Shown here: in pieces, positions 1 through 11,428 of the stretch
Position numbering within the stretch: the first letter of the stretch is position 1
Layout: every line of letters begins with the position of its first letter
Origin: Stenotrophomonas sp. UBA2302
GTDB taxonomy: Bacteria > Pseudomonadota > Gammaproteobacteria > Xanthomonadales > Xanthomonadaceae
DNA: 64,000 nucleotides
Direction of reading: 5' to 3'
Assembly (NCBI GenBank): GCA_002345545.1
Contig: DDVW01000040.1
Span: 17,930 to 81,929 of the forward strand
The notes under the pieces: generated by a model
What the model saw: the letters and a program-made list of their open reading frames with translations, nothing else
Databases searched by the model: none
What the model was told of the DNA's origin: nothing
Program-made: the position numbers and the translations under genes

Positions 1-1263
1 CTGGGTGCACGGGTGATGCGCGGGCATTCGGCCGCCAATGTGCTCGGCACCGATTGCATCGTCGTCTCCAGCGCCATCCGTGAAGACAATCCGGAACTGA
101 TGGAAGCGCGCAGCCAGCGCATCCCGATCATGCCGCGTGCGGCGATGCTGGCCGAACTGATGCGGTTCCGTCGCGGCATCGCCGTGGCCGGCACGCACGG
201 CAAGACCACCACCACCTCGCTGACCGCCGCGGTACTGAGCGAAGGTGATCTCGACCCGACCTTCGTTATCGGCGGGCAATTGCTGGCTGCAGGCGCCAAC
301 GCCAAGCTCGGTGGCGGGCAGTGGCTGGTGGCCGAGGCCGACGAGAGCGACGGCAGCTTCCTGCGCCTGAATCCGCTGGTGGCGGTGATCACCAATATCG
401 ACGCCGACCATCTGGAGAATTACGGCAACGATTTCTCCCGGGTGCAGGCCGCATTCGCCGAATTCCTGCAGCGGCTGCCGTTCTACGGTCTGGCGGTACT
501 GTGCATCGATGACCCGGAAGTGGCCGCGCTGGCCGCGCAGACGCCACGCCATGTGATGAGTTACGGGCTGAGCAGCAATGCCGATGTGCGCGCCGAAGAT
601 GTGGTGCAGGACGGGCCGCGCATGCACTTCACCCTGCGCCTGCCGGAAGGCAGCAGCGTGCCGGTGACGCTGGCCTTGCCGGGCAGGCACAACGTGCTCA
701 ATGCACTGGCCGCCGCAGCGGTGGGCTGGCAGCTGGGCGTGGCGCCGGAAACCATTGCCGCCGCGCTGGAGAAGTTCGAAGGCGTGGGCCGCCGCTTCAA
801 CGATCTGGGTGAGGTGACCACAGCCAAGGGCGCCAAAGTCCGGGTGGTCGACGATTACGGCCACCATCCGCGCGAGCTGGCGGCGGTGTTCGCCGCGGCG
901 CGTGGCGGCTGGCCGGCCAAGCGTCTGGTGGTGGCGTTCCAGCCGCACCGCTACAGCCGTACCCGTGACCAGTTCGATGCGTTTGCCGCGGTGCTGTCGG
1001 AGGTGGATGCGTTGGTGCTCAGCGAGGTCTATCCGGCGGGCGAGGCACCGATTCCGGGCGCCGATGCCAAGTCGCTGGCACGTGCGATCCGTGCGCGCGG
1101 TCGCAGCGAGCCGGTCGTGGTCGGACAGACGGCGGATCTGTTGTCGGTGTTGCCGGACGTCCTGCAGGACGGTGACCTGCTGCTGCTGATGGGCGCCGGC
1201 GACATCGGCCACATCGCCCAGCAGATCGTCAGTGGGGGATTTGTGGAGACCGCCGCCGAATGA
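1..1263 (+). CDS. murC: UDP-N-acetylmuramate--L-alanine ligase, 5' truncated by window
   Basis: MurC adds L-alanine to UDP-MurNAc with ATP, the first peptide step of peptidoglycan synthesis in the cytoplasm. The frame is open from base 1, so the N-terminal roughly 55-60 residues of the Rossmann domain lie outside the window. Visible are the Mur ligase ATP loop GTHGKTTTTS (about residue 64 of the fragment), the middle-domain segment AEADESDGSF, the downstream NIDADHLENY, and the C-terminal domain with DDYGHHPREL, QPHRYSRT and the ending GAGDIGHIA. It is the first gene of the visible murC-ftsQ-ftsA-ftsZ-lpxC cluster. No ddlB follows it, unlike in E. coli. Confidence 0.97.
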   Translation: MGARVMRGHSAANVLGTDCIVVSSAIREDNPELMEARSQRIPIMPRAAMLAELMRFRRGIAVAGTHGKTTTTSLTAAVLSEGDLDPTFVIGGQLLAAGANAKLGGGQWLVAEADESDGSFLRLNPLVAVITNIDADHLENYGNDFSRVQAAFAEFLQRLPFYGLAVLCIDDPEVAALAAQTPRHVMSYGLSSNADVRAEDVVQDGPRMHFTLRLPEGSSVPVTLALPGRHNVLNALAAAAVGWQLGVAPETIAAALEKFEGVGRRFNDLGEVTTAKGAKVRVVDDYGHHPRELAAVFAAARGGWPAKRLVVAFQPHRYSRTRDQFDAFAAVLSEVDALVLSEVYPAGEAPIPGADAKSLARAIRARGRSEPVVVGQTADLLSVLPDVLQDGDLLLLMGAGDIGHIAQQIVSGGFVETAAE

Positions 1264-1312
1264 TCCGTTCCTTCCTCCCGCCATTCCGCTCCCGCACTGC
1301 CGCTGCGCGGCG

Positions 1313-1328
1313 GTGCGTGCGTGCGTGC
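1313..1328. repeat. tetranucleotide repeat (GTGC)x4 upstream of ftsQ
   Basis: Four perfect tandem copies of GTGC lie in the short murC-ftsQ gap, ending eight bases before the ftsQ Shine-Dalgarno sequence AGGAG at 1336-1340. Such runs are prone to slippage. Whether the length varies is unknown. Confidence 0.6.
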
Positions 1329-1348
1329 AAGGCGCAGGAGAAAAGCCG

Positions 1349-2077
1349 ATGAGTGCGATGTTGCGGATGCTCGCCTGGCTGCTTGCGATCTCGCTGGTGG
1401 TGCTGCCGGTGGTGGGTGTGCTCAATGGCTGGTTCGGCACCGAGCGCTGGCCGTTGGCGAAGCTGCGGGTGCATGGCGAGTTCAAGCGCGTGCCGGCTGA
1501 GGAGCTGCAGAAGGTGCTGCTTCCCTATGCCCGCTCAGGCTATTTCGCGGTACAGCTGCAGGAGGCGCGGCACGCGCTGGAGCAGTTGCCGTGGGTGGAA
1601 AGCGCGCAGGTCCGCAAGCAGTGGCCGGATGTGCTGGAGGTGAGCATCGTCGAACACAAGCCGTTCGCGCGCTGGGGCAAGGACCGCCTGCTGTCCGAGC
1701 ATGGCCGCCTGTTCGCGATCCCACAGGGACTGGAGGACTTGCCGTTGCCGGAGCTTGCCGGCCCGGATGCGATGACCACCGAGGTGGTCGAGCTGTACAA
1801 CGATTCGCGCGCACTGTTCGCACCGACCGGCGTGGATGTGCGTGCAGTGGTGATGGACGCGCGCGGCAGCTGGTCACTGGTGCTGGACAACGGCACTGAA
1901 GTGGTGATCGGCCGCAATGATGCGCGCTCGCGCCTGGACCGCTTCGTGCGGGTGCTGCCGCAGTTCACCCGCACCCAGGTGCCGATCGAGCGCGCCGATC
2001 TCCGTTACACCAATGGTTTCACGCTGAGCTGGGGAACCCCGCCGCCGGCAACAAAGCAGACGCAGGACAGGACATGA
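1349..2077 (+). CDS. ftsQ: cell division protein FtsQ
   Basis: FtsQ is a single-pass inner membrane divisome protein that bridges FtsA/FtsZ-dependent early assembly to FtsB/FtsL and FtsW/FtsI. The predicted 242-residue product has a short cytoplasmic end, one membrane segment (about residues 6-24) and a periplasmic POTRA domain starting at KLRVHGEFKRV, followed by the FtsQ beta domain (LPWVESAQVRKQWPD, then VEHKPFARWG). The frame is open further upstream into murC, but the ATG at 1349 is preceded by AGGAG eight bases upstream and gives the expected membrane topology. Its stop overlaps the ftsA start by four bases (ATGA), indicating translational coupling. Confidence 0.95.
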   Translation: MSAMLRMLAWLLAISLVVLPVVGVLNGWFGTERWPLAKLRVHGEFKRVPAEELQKVLLPYARSGYFAVQLQEARHALEQLPWVESAQVRKQWPDVLEVSIVEHKPFARWGKDRLLSEHGRLFAIPQGLEDLPLPELAGPDAMTTEVVELYNDSRALFAPTGVDVRAVVMDARGSWSLVLDNGTEVVIGRNDARSRLDRFVRVLPQFTRTQVPIERADLRYTNGFTLSWGTPPPATKQTQDRT

Positions 2078-3309
2078 ATCGCAAGGGTGACAAATCGTTG
2101 ATCGTCGGCCTGGACATCGGCACCTCCAAGGTGGTGGCGCTGGTGGGCGAGTATTCGCCAGGCAACCCGATCGAAGTCATCGGCATCGGCTCGCATGAAT
2201 CGCGCGGCCTCAAGCGCGGCGTGGTGGTGGATATCGAATCGACCGTGCAGTCGATCCAGCGTGCCATCGAGGAGGCCGAGCTGATGGCCGGCTGCGAAAT
2301 CCGCTCGGTCTACGCCTCGATCTCCGGCAACCACGTGCAGTGCCGCAACTCGCAGGGCATCACCCCGATCCGCGAGGGCGAGGTCAGCTGGGGCGATCTG
2401 GACCGGGTACTGGAAGCGGCCAAGGCGGTGGCGATCCCGGCCGACCAGCGGATCCTGCACGCGATCCCGCGCGAGTATGTGCTGGACGATTCGCAGGAAG
2501 GCATCCGCAACCCGGTCGGCATGACCGGCGTGCGCCTGGAAGTGCATGCGCACCTGGTGGTGTGCGCGCAGTCGGCGGCGGCCAATATCAGCAAATGCGT
2601 GCAACGCTGTGGCCTGCAGGTGGATGACCTGGTGCTGTCCTCGCTGGCCTCCAGCGTGGCGGTGCTGACCGCCGACGAGCGCGAGCTGGGCGTGGTGATG
2701 GTCGATATCGGCGCCGGCACCACCGACATCGCGGTGTTCGTGCAGGGCGCGATCTGCCACACCGCCTCGCTGCCGATCGCCGGTGACCACGTCACCAACG
2801 ACATCGCGCACATGCTGCGCACCCCGACGCCGGAAGCCGAGCAGATCAAGGTGCGCTACGCCTGCGCGCTGGCGCAACTGGCCACCGCCGAGGAGAGCAT
2901 CCAGGTGCCATCGGTCGGCGACCGGCCGCCGCGGCGCATGCCGCGCGCCTCGCTGGCGCAGGCGGTGCAGGGGCGTTACGAGGAGATTTTCGAGATGGTG
3001 CAGGCCGAGTTGCGCCGCTCCGGCTTCGAGGAACTGGTGCGTGCCGGCATGGTGCTCAGCGGTGGTGCCTCGAAGATGGAAGGCGTGGTCGAGCTGGCCG
3101 AGGAAATGCTGCAGATGCCGGTACGCGTGGGCATTCCGCAGCACGTCACCGGACTGGGCGAGGTGGTCGGCAATCCGGTGCATGCCACCGGCGTGGGCCT
3201 GCTGCTGATGGGCAGCCAGATCGAACATCCGCGGCGTCCGTCCCTGCCCACCGGGCGTGCCGGCACGTTGTTCAACAAATTCAGGAACTGGTTCCGTGGC
3301 CAATTCTGA
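2074..3309 (+). CDS. ftsA: cell division protein FtsA
   Basis: FtsA is an actin-like ATPase that tethers FtsZ to the inner membrane and recruits later division proteins. The 411-residue length is normal. The phosphate-1 motif (DIGTSK, residues 14-19), the SHS2/1C subdomain, the phosphate-2 motif (VDIGAGTTDIAVF, near residue 210), an adenosine-site LSGGAS motif and the conserved C-terminal amphipathic membrane helix (LFNKFRNWFRGQF) are all visible. It overlaps ftsQ by four bases. A 200-base spacer separates it from ftsZ, so ftsZ may also have its own promoter. Confidence 0.98.
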   Translation: MNRKGDKSLIVGLDIGTSKVVALVGEYSPGNPIEVIGIGSHESRGLKRGVVVDIESTVQSIQRAIEEAELMAGCEIRSVYASISGNHVQCRNSQGITPIREGEVSWGDLDRVLEAAKAVAIPADQRILHAIPREYVLDDSQEGIRNPVGMTGVRLEVHAHLVVCAQSAAANISKCVQRCGLQVDDLVLSSLASSVAVLTADERELGVVMVDIGAGTTDIAVFVQGAICHTASLPIAGDHVTNDIAHMLRTPTPEAEQIKVRYACALAQLATAEESIQVPSVGDRPPRRMPRASLAQAVQGRYEEIFEMVQAELRRSGFEELVRAGMVLSGGASKMEGVVELAEEMLQMPVRVGIPQHVTGLGEVVGNPVHATGVGLLLMGSQIEHPRRPSLPTGRAGTLFNKFRNWFRGQF

Positions 3310-3509
3310 GCACGGAGCCGGAGTGGTGGCAAGTGCGGTAAAGCAGGTGGCAAGACGAAGTGCAGTAGGCAGTCATTGAGGTAGGCAACAACCACCGTAC
3401 CGGGGCGACCCGGCGGTACATCTAAAACAACTCGCCGGTGCGGGCGGGCAGGGAAGGAGAACGGATCTCCCGAATGCCAACCAATCACGGCAATAGAGAG
3501 GACATGGAC
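3310..3509 (+). other. ftsA-ftsZ spacer
   Basis: This 200-base gap holds no gene I can support. It contains an imperfect inverted repeat (GTACCG at about 3398 against CGGCGGTAC at about 3411) followed by an AT-richer patch (CATCTAAAACAAC at about 3419-3431) that could belong to an ftsZ promoter. I cannot identify a convincing -35/-10 pair. Confidence 0.3.
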
Positions 3510-4739
3510 ATGGCGCATTTCGAACTGATTGAAAAGATGGCACCCAATGCGGTGATCAAGGTGGTGGGCGTGGGCGGCGGCGGCGGCAACGCCGTGGCGC
3601 ACATGGTCAACACCAATGTGGACGGGGTGGAGTTCATCACCGCCAACACCGACTCGCAGGCCATCAAGAACTGTGGTGCCAAGCTGCAGCTGCAGCTGGG
3701 CAACAACGTGACCAAGGGCCTGGGCGCCGGTGCCAATCCGGAAGTCGGCCGCCAGGCCGCGCTGGAAGACCGCGAGCGCATCATGGACGCGCTGCAGGGC
3801 GCGGACATGGTGTTCATCACCGCCGGCATGGGCGGTGGCACCGGTACCGGCGCCGCGCCGGTGGTGGCGCAGCTGGCCAAGGAAATGGGCATCCTGACCG
3901 TGGCCGTGGTCACCAAGCCGTTCCCGTTCGAAGGCCGTCGCCGCATGCAGGTCGCACTGAAGGGCATCGAGGAACTGAGCCAGCACGTCGACTCGCTGAT
4001 CACCATCCCCAATGAAAAGCTGATCACCGTGCTCGGCCGCAACGCCACCATGGTGCAGGCGTTCCGTGCCGCCAACGACGTGCTGCAGGGCGCGGTGCAG
4101 GGCATCGCCGACCTGATCGTGCGTCCGGGCCTGATCAACGTCGACTTCGCCGACGTGCGCACGGTGATGAGCGAAATGGGCTTGGCGATGATGGGCACCG
4201 GCACCGCCCGTGGCGATGACCGCGCCCAGGCGGCCGCCGAAGCCGCGATCCAGAACCCGCTGCTGGACGACGTGAACCTGGCTGGCGCCAATGGCGTGCT
4301 GGTCAACATCAGCGCCGGCACCGATATCACCATGAGCGAGTTCGACGAGATCGGCCGCACCGTGCACGCGTTCGCTTCCGAGGACGCGACCGTGGTCATC
4401 GGCACCGTGATCGATCCGGATCTGGGTGACGAGATCAAGGTGACCGTGGTCGCCACCGGCCTGAACCGCGCCAGCGCCAAGAATGCCCAGCGTCCGGGCG
4501 AACGTGGCCCGATCAAGCTGGTGCGCAACGCCACCACCGGCCAGGCCGAGTTCGAGGACTACGAAAGCCCGGCCGATGCGGTGGCCAAGGCGGTCGGCAA
4601 CTCGCTGGGCATGGGGCTGCGTCGCCCGAGCTCGGACACGGTGAGCGCACCGGCGCCGGCCTCCAGCACGACCGCGGCCGCCGACCTGCCCAACGACTAC
4701 TTGGATATTCCGGCTTTCCTGCGGCGCCAGGCCGACTGA
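3510..4739 (+). CDS. ftsZ: cell division protein FtsZ
   Basis: FtsZ is the tubulin-like GTPase that forms the Z ring. The 409-residue product has the N-terminal [11 protein letters not shown] loop, the tubulin signature GGGTGTG (residues 108-114), the FDEIGRT region with catalytic T7-loop character, a short disordered linker and the conserved C-terminal peptide [12 protein letters not shown] that binds FtsA, ZipA and MinC. There are two adjacent in-frame ATGs at 3504 and 3510. The Shine-Dalgarno AGGA at 3499-3502 is one base from the first and seven from the second, so 3510 ([10 protein letters not shown]) is chosen, which is also the form familiar in Xanthomonadales. A terminator follows at 4832. 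Confidence 0.98.
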   Translation: MAHFELIEKMAPNAVIKVVGVGGGGGNAVAHMVNTNVDGVEFITANTDSQAIKNCGAKLQLQLGNNVTKGLGAGANPEVGRQAALEDRERIMDALQGADMVFITAGMGGGTGTGAAPVVAQLAKEMGILTVAVVTKPFPFEGRRRMQVALKGIEELSQHVDSLITIPNEKLITVLGRNATMVQAFRAANDVLQGAVQGIADLIVRPGLINVDFADVRTVMSEMGLAMMGTGTARGDDRAQAAAEAAIQNPLLDDVNLAGANGVLVNISAGTDITMSEFDEIGRTVHAFASEDATVVIGTVIDPDLGDEIKVTVVATGLNRASAKNAQRPGERGPIKLVRNATTGQAEFEDYESPADAVAKAVGNSLGMGLRRPSSDTVSAPAPASSTTAAADLPNDYLDIPAFLRRQAD

Positions 4740-4831
4740 TCCACCGGCAGCGCCGCACGGATCCGATCCGCCGGCGGCTGTCCGGGAAGTAGCCCCGGGG
4801 CCGTCCATCCCGGGGAGGTAAGCCATGTCTT

Positions 4832-4865
4832 TGCTGTCGGGCCAGGAACGGCCCGGCAGCATTTT
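4832..4865 (+). terminator. rho-independent terminator after ftsZ
   Basis: A 12-bp stem (4832-4843 with 4850-4861, one G-U pair, loop AGGAAC) is followed directly by TTTT. It separates ftsZ from lpxC, implying that lpxC is also driven from its own promoter. Confidence 0.8.
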
Positions 4866-4979
4866 CTCCGCTGGAAGGCGGGGACGCGCCGCGCGCAAAC
4901 GGCGCGGGTGGCCTGTTAACGCGTGTTATTCTTGTTTGCTCGAAGCCGCCGTGTGCGGCCGCCTTCCGATTTCCACGCC

Positions 4980-5891
4980 ATGATCCTGCAACGCACCCTC
5001 AAGAATACGATCCGCGCCACCGGCGTCGGCCTGCACAGCGGTGACAAGGTCTACATGACCCTGCACCCGGCACCGGTCAATCACGGCATCGTGTTCCGTC
5101 GCGTCGACCTGGACCCGGTGGTGGTGGTGCCGGCCCGCGCCGATCTCGTCACCGAGGTGACGCTGTGCACCGGGCTGACCTGCGAAGGCGCCAAGATCCA
5201 GACCGTCGAGCACCTGATGTCGGCACTGGCCGGGCTCGGCGTGGACAACTGCATCGTGGAACTGTCTTCGGCCGAGTTGCCGATCATGGACGGCTCGTCC
5301 GGTCCGTTCGTGTTCCTGCTGCAGTCGGCGGGCATCGTCGAGCAGGATGCACCCAAGCGTTTCCTGCGCATCCTCAAGACGGTGGAAGTGCGTGACGGCG
5401 ACAAGATCGCCCGTTTCGAACCGTATGAAGGCTACAAGCTGGGCTTCACCATCCAGTTCGACCATCCGATGATCCCGGCCAAGCAGTCACGCGTGGAGAT
5501 CGATTTCTCCACCATGGCCTATATCAAGGAAATCTCCCGCGCCCGTACCTTCGGCTTCATGCGCGACCTGGAGTACATGCGCGAGCGCAACCTGGGCCTG
5601 GGTGGCTCGATGGACAACGCCATCGTGCTCGACGAGTTCCGCGTGCTCAACGATGACGGCCTGCGCTATGCCGACGAGTTCGTGCGCCACAAGATCCTCG
5701 ATGCGATCGGTGATCTGTACCTGGCAGGCGGCCAGGTGCTGGGCGCCTATGAAGGCTACAAATCCGGGCACGCACTCAACAACAAGCTGGTGCGCGCGCT
5801 GCTGGCCGACGAGAGCGCCTGGGAATGGGCCAGCTACGACTCGCCGGCGACCCCCGACCCGGTGGTCTACGGTTCGCCGGCCTACGCCTGA
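4980..5891 (+). CDS. lpxC: UDP-3-O-acyl-N-acetylglucosamine deacetylase LpxC
   Basis: LpxC is the zinc enzyme catalysing the first committed step of lipid A synthesis. The 303-residue product begins [21 protein letters not shown], the canonical start of the family. The zinc ligands are visible as His78 in [11 protein letters not shown] and the HKILD motif (His and Asp) near residue 238, and the active-site Glu lies in VEHLM. The frame is open 19 codons upstream, but that stretch does not resemble LpxC. It lies at the end of the division cluster as in E. coli, with a hairpin but no T-run after it. Confidence 0.98.
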   Translation: MILQRTLKNTIRATGVGLHSGDKVYMTLHPAPVNHGIVFRRVDLDPVVVVPARADLVTEVTLCTGLTCEGAKIQTVEHLMSALAGLGVDNCIVELSSAELPIMDGSSGPFVFLLQSAGIVEQDAPKRFLRILKTVEVRDGDKIARFEPYEGYKLGFTIQFDHPMIPAKQSRVEIDFSTMAYIKEISRARTFGFMRDLEYMRERNLGLGGSMDNAIVLDEFRVLNDDGLRYADEFVRHKILDAIGDLYLAGGQVLGAYEGYKSGHALNNKLVRALLADESAWEWASYDSPATPDPVVYGSPAYA

Positions 5892-5914
5892 TCCGCTCCC
5901 CGGAAGCGGGACTG

Positions 5915-5937
5915 ACCGGCGGAAAATGCCCGCCGGT
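5915..5937 (+). other. hairpin downstream of lpxC
   Basis: An 8-bp perfect stem (ACCGGCGG against CCGCCGGT, 7-base loop) lies 24 bases after the lpxC stop. No T-run follows, so this is a terminator-like or transcript-stabilising hairpin rather than a standard intrinsic terminator. Confidence 0.45.
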
Positions 5938-5963
5938 ATCTGCAGGCTGCGTCATGGATTTGT

Positions 5964-6017
5964 GAATCCACCGTGGATTCCAGTCTGAATTTAACTAATA
6001 AATAACAAAAAGCTAAC
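5964..6017. promoter_or_regulatory. palindrome plus AT-rich island between lpxC and dciA
   Basis: The 17-bp palindrome GAATCCAC-C-GTGGATTC (5964-5980) is followed within seven bases by a strikingly AT-rich tract (5987-6017, with AACTAATAAATAACAAAAA). The region lies between the 3' ends of two convergent genes, lpxC and dciA, where no protein promoter is needed. It could be a promoter/operator for an unannotated small RNA or a structured 3' end. No convincing -35/-10 pair was found. Confidence 0.35.
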
Positions 6018-6115
6018 TCCCGCGACAACAACCGCGGCTAGGATTCCTGCCGGCTTCCTGCTTAACCCCTATGGGGAATTGGCGGAAAGGTCGGGGCGGG
6101 AACGCTCCGCTGCGT

Positions 6116-6550
6116 TCAGGATCGTGTGGATTTCACGTCCTTGAGGGCATCCAGGGCATCGCGCAGACCTTTGTGCGTGGTAGCCGACACTGTCGACCGG
6201 CGCGGTTCATCAGGCACTGGGGAGTGCGCTCGCGCGGTTGCAGTCTTGACGGTCACCCGGGTGGCCTTCAGCCCGATGGATCGGGCCGCGTCGAGCAACT
6301 GGTTTTCGGCAAGCCGCACCTTGGCATGCCAGACCGGTGATTCGACGAGAAAAACGAGGTGTTCGCCGTCCACATTGGCCAGCCGGCAACGGCTCGCCAG
6401 CGCAGGCGGTAAATGGGGGCGCAATTGCCGGTCCATCGCATCGAGCCACAGGGCACGGCGCAACGGGTTTCCTGCTTTGTCCGCCATCACCGCTTCCAGT
6501 GCCGGTTTGGGCACGGAGCGGGAACGGGCACTGGATTTCGGCTCAGACAT
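6116..6550 (-). CDS. dciA: DUF721/DciA family replicative helicase operator
   Basis: DciA (DUF721) is the ancestral loader or operator of the replicative helicase DnaB in bacteria that lack DnaC. The 144-residue protein has a Ser/Pro-rich N-terminus, then the KH-like DUF721 core (LWLDAMDRQLRPHLPPALA, LANVDGEHLVFLVESPVWHAKVR, then NQLLDAARSIGL), and a variable basic tail. It is divergently transcribed from the M23 peptidase gene with only 12 bases between the start codons, which include the palindrome AAGAATTCTT (6551-6560). The lpxC-dciA-M23-secA arrangement stands where E. coli has lpxC-secM-secA. Confidence 0.85.
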   Translation of the reverse strand: MSEPKSSARSRSVPKPALEAVMADKAGNPLRRALWLDAMDRQLRPHLPPALASRCRLANVDGEHLVFLVESPVWHAKVRLAENQLLDAARSIGLKATRVTVKTATARAHSPVPDEPRRSTVSATTHKGLRDALDALKDVKSTRS

Positions 6551-6562
6551 AAGAATTCTTCA

Positions 6563-7513
6563 ATGACATTCAAAAAGATCGTAATCAAAACGCGTGAACA
6601 AAAGGCCAAAACGCCACTGGCACGCGTGCAGATGTTCTTTGAGGATCGTCCTCAAGCCCTGTTGGGCAGTGTGCTGGGTATAGGTTGCCTGATGGGTGTG
6701 GCGTTGAGTCTGGCCATCGGCATGGTGGGCGACTCGGCGTTGCAGGCCAAGGTGGAGCGGCAGGAGCAGGAGCTGGCCAAGGTCCGTGCCGATGCGCAGA
6801 CCCAGGTCAACGCGCTGGCCGCACGGCTGGGCGAGCTGCAGGCGCAGGCCACCCGTCTCAACGCGCTCGGTGACCGCCTGACCCAGATGGGCAAGCTGGA
6901 AGACGGCGAGTTCGATTTCAATGAAACCCCGGGTATGGGTGAAGGCGAACCCGGCCCGACCCAGGATATCCCGGTCAGCGCGGTCAACAGCGACTTACAG
7001 ATGCTGGAGCAGCGCTTTGCCGCTTCGGGCAAGCAGCTGTCGGTGCTGGAATCGTTGCTGTTCGACCACCAGCTTGAACAGAACGCGGTGCCCTCGCGGA
7101 TGCCGATCAGCAACACCTATATCACCTCCAGTTTTGGCACCCGCGCCGACCCGTTCGGTCGCGGCCGTGCCAACCACCGCGGCATGGATTTCCACGCCCG
7201 GGTCGGTGATCCGGTGATGTCGGTGGCCGACGGCGTGGTCAGCTTCTCCGGGGTCAAGGGCGGCTACGGCAATGTGGTCGAGGTCGACCACGGCAACGGC
7301 TACAAGACGCTTTATGCGCACAATTCACGCCTGACCGTGCGCGAGGGCAACCTGGTCCGTGCCGGACAGGAAGTGGCCAAGGCCGGTTCCAGTGGCCGTT
7401 CGACCGGTGCGCACGTGCACTTTGAAGTGTGGGAACGCGGCAATCCGGTCAATCCGCGCAAGTTCCTTGGCGAGGGCGGCAACACCCCGGTGGGACGTCG
7501 CGCCCGCGGCTGA
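6563..7513 (+). CDS. M23 family metallopeptidase (LytM domain), membrane anchored
   Basis: This is a likely periplasmic peptidoglycan endopeptidase or EnvC/NlpD-like amidase activator. Of 316 residues, about 33-53 form one membrane segment, about 60-110 a coiled coil (QAKVERQEQELAKVRADAQ), and about 190-300 a LytM domain. The zinc site appears intact: HRGMD near residue 204 and HVHFEVW near residue 283. The frame is open upstream over dciA, but the ATG at 6563 gives the expected N-in topology. It lies between dciA (divergent) and secA, separated from secA by a terminator. An intact zinc motif argues for an active enzyme rather than a degenerate activator. Confidence 0.88.
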   Translation: MTFKKIVIKTREQKAKTPLARVQMFFEDRPQALLGSVLGIGCLMGVALSLAIGMVGDSALQAKVERQEQELAKVRADAQTQVNALAARLGELQAQATRLNALGDRLTQMGKLEDGEFDFNETPGMGEGEPGPTQDIPVSAVNSDLQMLEQRFAASGKQLSVLESLLFDHQLEQNAVPSRMPISNTYITSSFGTRADPFGRGRANHRGMDFHARVGDPVMSVADGVVSFSGVKGGYGNVVEVDHGNGYKTLYAHNSRLTVREGNLVRAGQEVAKAGSSGRSTGAHVHFEVWERGNPVNPRKFLGEGGNTPVGRRARG

Positions 7514-7554
7514 GGGCGGGTGGGCGCTTGAATCGCCAACCGCCCGCCCCAAGT

Positions 7555-7560
7555 TACAAT
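7555..7560 (+). promoter_or_regulatory. possible -10 element upstream of secA
   Basis: TACAAT at 7555-7560 lies about 105 bases before secA, with TTGAAT at 7529-7534. The spacer of 20 bases is longer than ideal. The terminator at 7575 lies between this element and secA, so it might instead drive a short leader. Confidence 0.3.
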
Positions 7561-7574
7561 AGGCGTTGCCATCG

Positions 7575-7603
7575 ACAGGGCGCATTGCGCCCTGTTTCGT
7601 TTG
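7575..7603 (+). terminator. terminator-like hairpin between M23 gene and secA
   Basis: A 9-bp perfect stem ACAGGGCGC/GCGCCCTGT (7575-7583 with 7587-7595, loop ATT) is followed by TTCGTTTG. This probably ends the M23 peptidase transcript. Confidence 0.65.
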
Positions 7604-7664
7604 TGTCCGGCGGGCCCGCCGTATCGGGGCCACGCATGGCATTCCATTCAAACCGGTTCCTTCA

Positions 7665-10376
<2,712 letters not shown>

Positions 10377-10382
10377 TCGATC

Positions 10383-10410
10383 AAAGCCCCGCCCGGTGCG
10401 GGGCTTTTTT
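10383..10410 (+). terminator. rho-independent terminator of secA
   Basis: A perfect 10-bp stem AAAGCCCCGC/GCGGGGCTTT (10383-10392 with 10398-10407, loop CCGGT) is followed by TTT, six T in total. It lies six bases after the secA stop. Confidence 0.92.
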
Positions 10411-10471
10411 CTGGGCGTTACCCGGCACGTGAATGTTGCGTGGACAGGCGGGTTTTCGGCATTCTCGGCGC

Positions 10472-11428
10472 ATGACTTCCCCTTCGCGCTCGATCCATGT
10501 CGTGGCCGCCGTCATCACCGACGTGCGTGGCCGCATCCTGCTCAATCGCCGTAGTGGCGACAGCGACATGGCCGGGCTGTGGGAGTTCCCGGGCGGCAAG
10601 CGCGAGCCTGGGGAAACCTCCGAACAGGCACTGGCACGCGAGCTGTACGAAGAGCTCGGCATCGAGGCCGAGGTGGGCGAGTGGCTGATGGACGTGCCGC
10701 AGGTCTATCCCGACAAGCGGCTGCGGCTGGAAGTGCGCCGGGTGCACAGCTGGAAGGGCGTGGCGCGGGGCCGGGAAGGGCAGGCCATCACCTGGGTGGC
10801 GGCGGACAAGCTGTCGCGCTATTCGATGCCGCCGGCCGATCTGCCGGTGGTGGCGGCGCTGCGCCAGCCCGACTGCTATCTGGTCACCCCGGAACCCGCA
10901 GCCGATGCCAGCGACCAGTGGCTGGATGCGCTGCAAAGCGCGCCGGGCAATGGCATCCGCCGCGTGCAGTTGCGTACGCCGCGCTTCGCCGGTCGCGCTG
11001 AATTGGCGCGGCAGGCGGTGGAACGATTGGGAACTGGTATCGAGATCCTGCTCAATCGCGATATCGCGCTGGCGCGGGAGCTGGCCGTGGGCGTGCATCT
11101 GGGGGCGGAGCAGCTGGCGCAGTTGTCGCACCGGCCGTTGCCGGCGCACCTGCCGGTTGGCGCCTCCTGCCATGACCTACAGCAGCTGCGGGCGGCGCAA
11201 CAGCTGGGCTGCGATTTCGCGGTGCTCGGCCCGGTGCAGGCCACCGCCAGCCATCCCGGCGTGGCCGGCATCGGCTGGCCGGAGTTCGAGCGCCTGCGCG
11301 AGCAGGTCTCGTTGCCGATCTACGCCATCGGCGGGCTTGGCGTGGCGGATGTCGGCGTTGCGCGCGGCCATGGTGGCCAGGGGATCGCCGCGATCCGCGC
11401 GCTGTGGCCGGGCGCCGTTACAGGCTGA
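10472..11428 (+). CDS. Nudix hydrolase fused to a thiamine-phosphate-synthase-like domain
   Basis: The N-terminal half (residues 1-130) is a MutT-type 8-oxo-dGTP diphosphatase with a complete Nudix box (G42, E48, R56, E57, E60, E61, G63). The C-terminal half (about 150-318) resembles ThiE/TenI TIM barrels (LLNRDIALARELAVGVHLG, then FAVLGPV, then YAIGGLG). This two-domain form is known in Gammaproteobacteria. The C-terminal half lacks obvious full ThiE chemistry, so a thiamine-related function is uncertain. The start at 10472 (MTSPSRSIHVVAAV) is chosen over an upstream in-frame codon because homologues begin there. The last 11 bases overlap the convergent DUF4124 gene. Confidence 0.88.
   Translation: MTSPSRSIHVVAAVITDVRGRILLNRRSGDSDMAGLWEFPGGKREPGETSEQALARELYEELGIEAEVGEWLMDVPQVYPDKRLRLEVRRVHSWKGVARGREGQAITWVAADKLSRYSMPPADLPVVAALRQPDCYLVTPEPAADASDQWLDALQSAPGNGIRRVQLRTPRFAGRAELARQAVERLGTGIEILLNRDIALARELAVGVHLGAEQLAQLSHRPLPAHLPVGASCHDLQQLRAAQQLGCDFAVLGPVQATASHPGVAGIGWPEFERLREQVSLPIYAIGGLGVADVGVARGHGGQGIAAIRALWPGAVTG

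Noticed and set aside
3378..3431. Conventional promoter for ftsZ (TTGAGG with CATCTAAAAC)
   Set aside because: The spacing between the candidate elements is far too long for a normal promoter.
5938..6115. Small protein gene between lpxC and dciA
   Set aside because: No frame with a plausible start, ribosome site and composition was seen.
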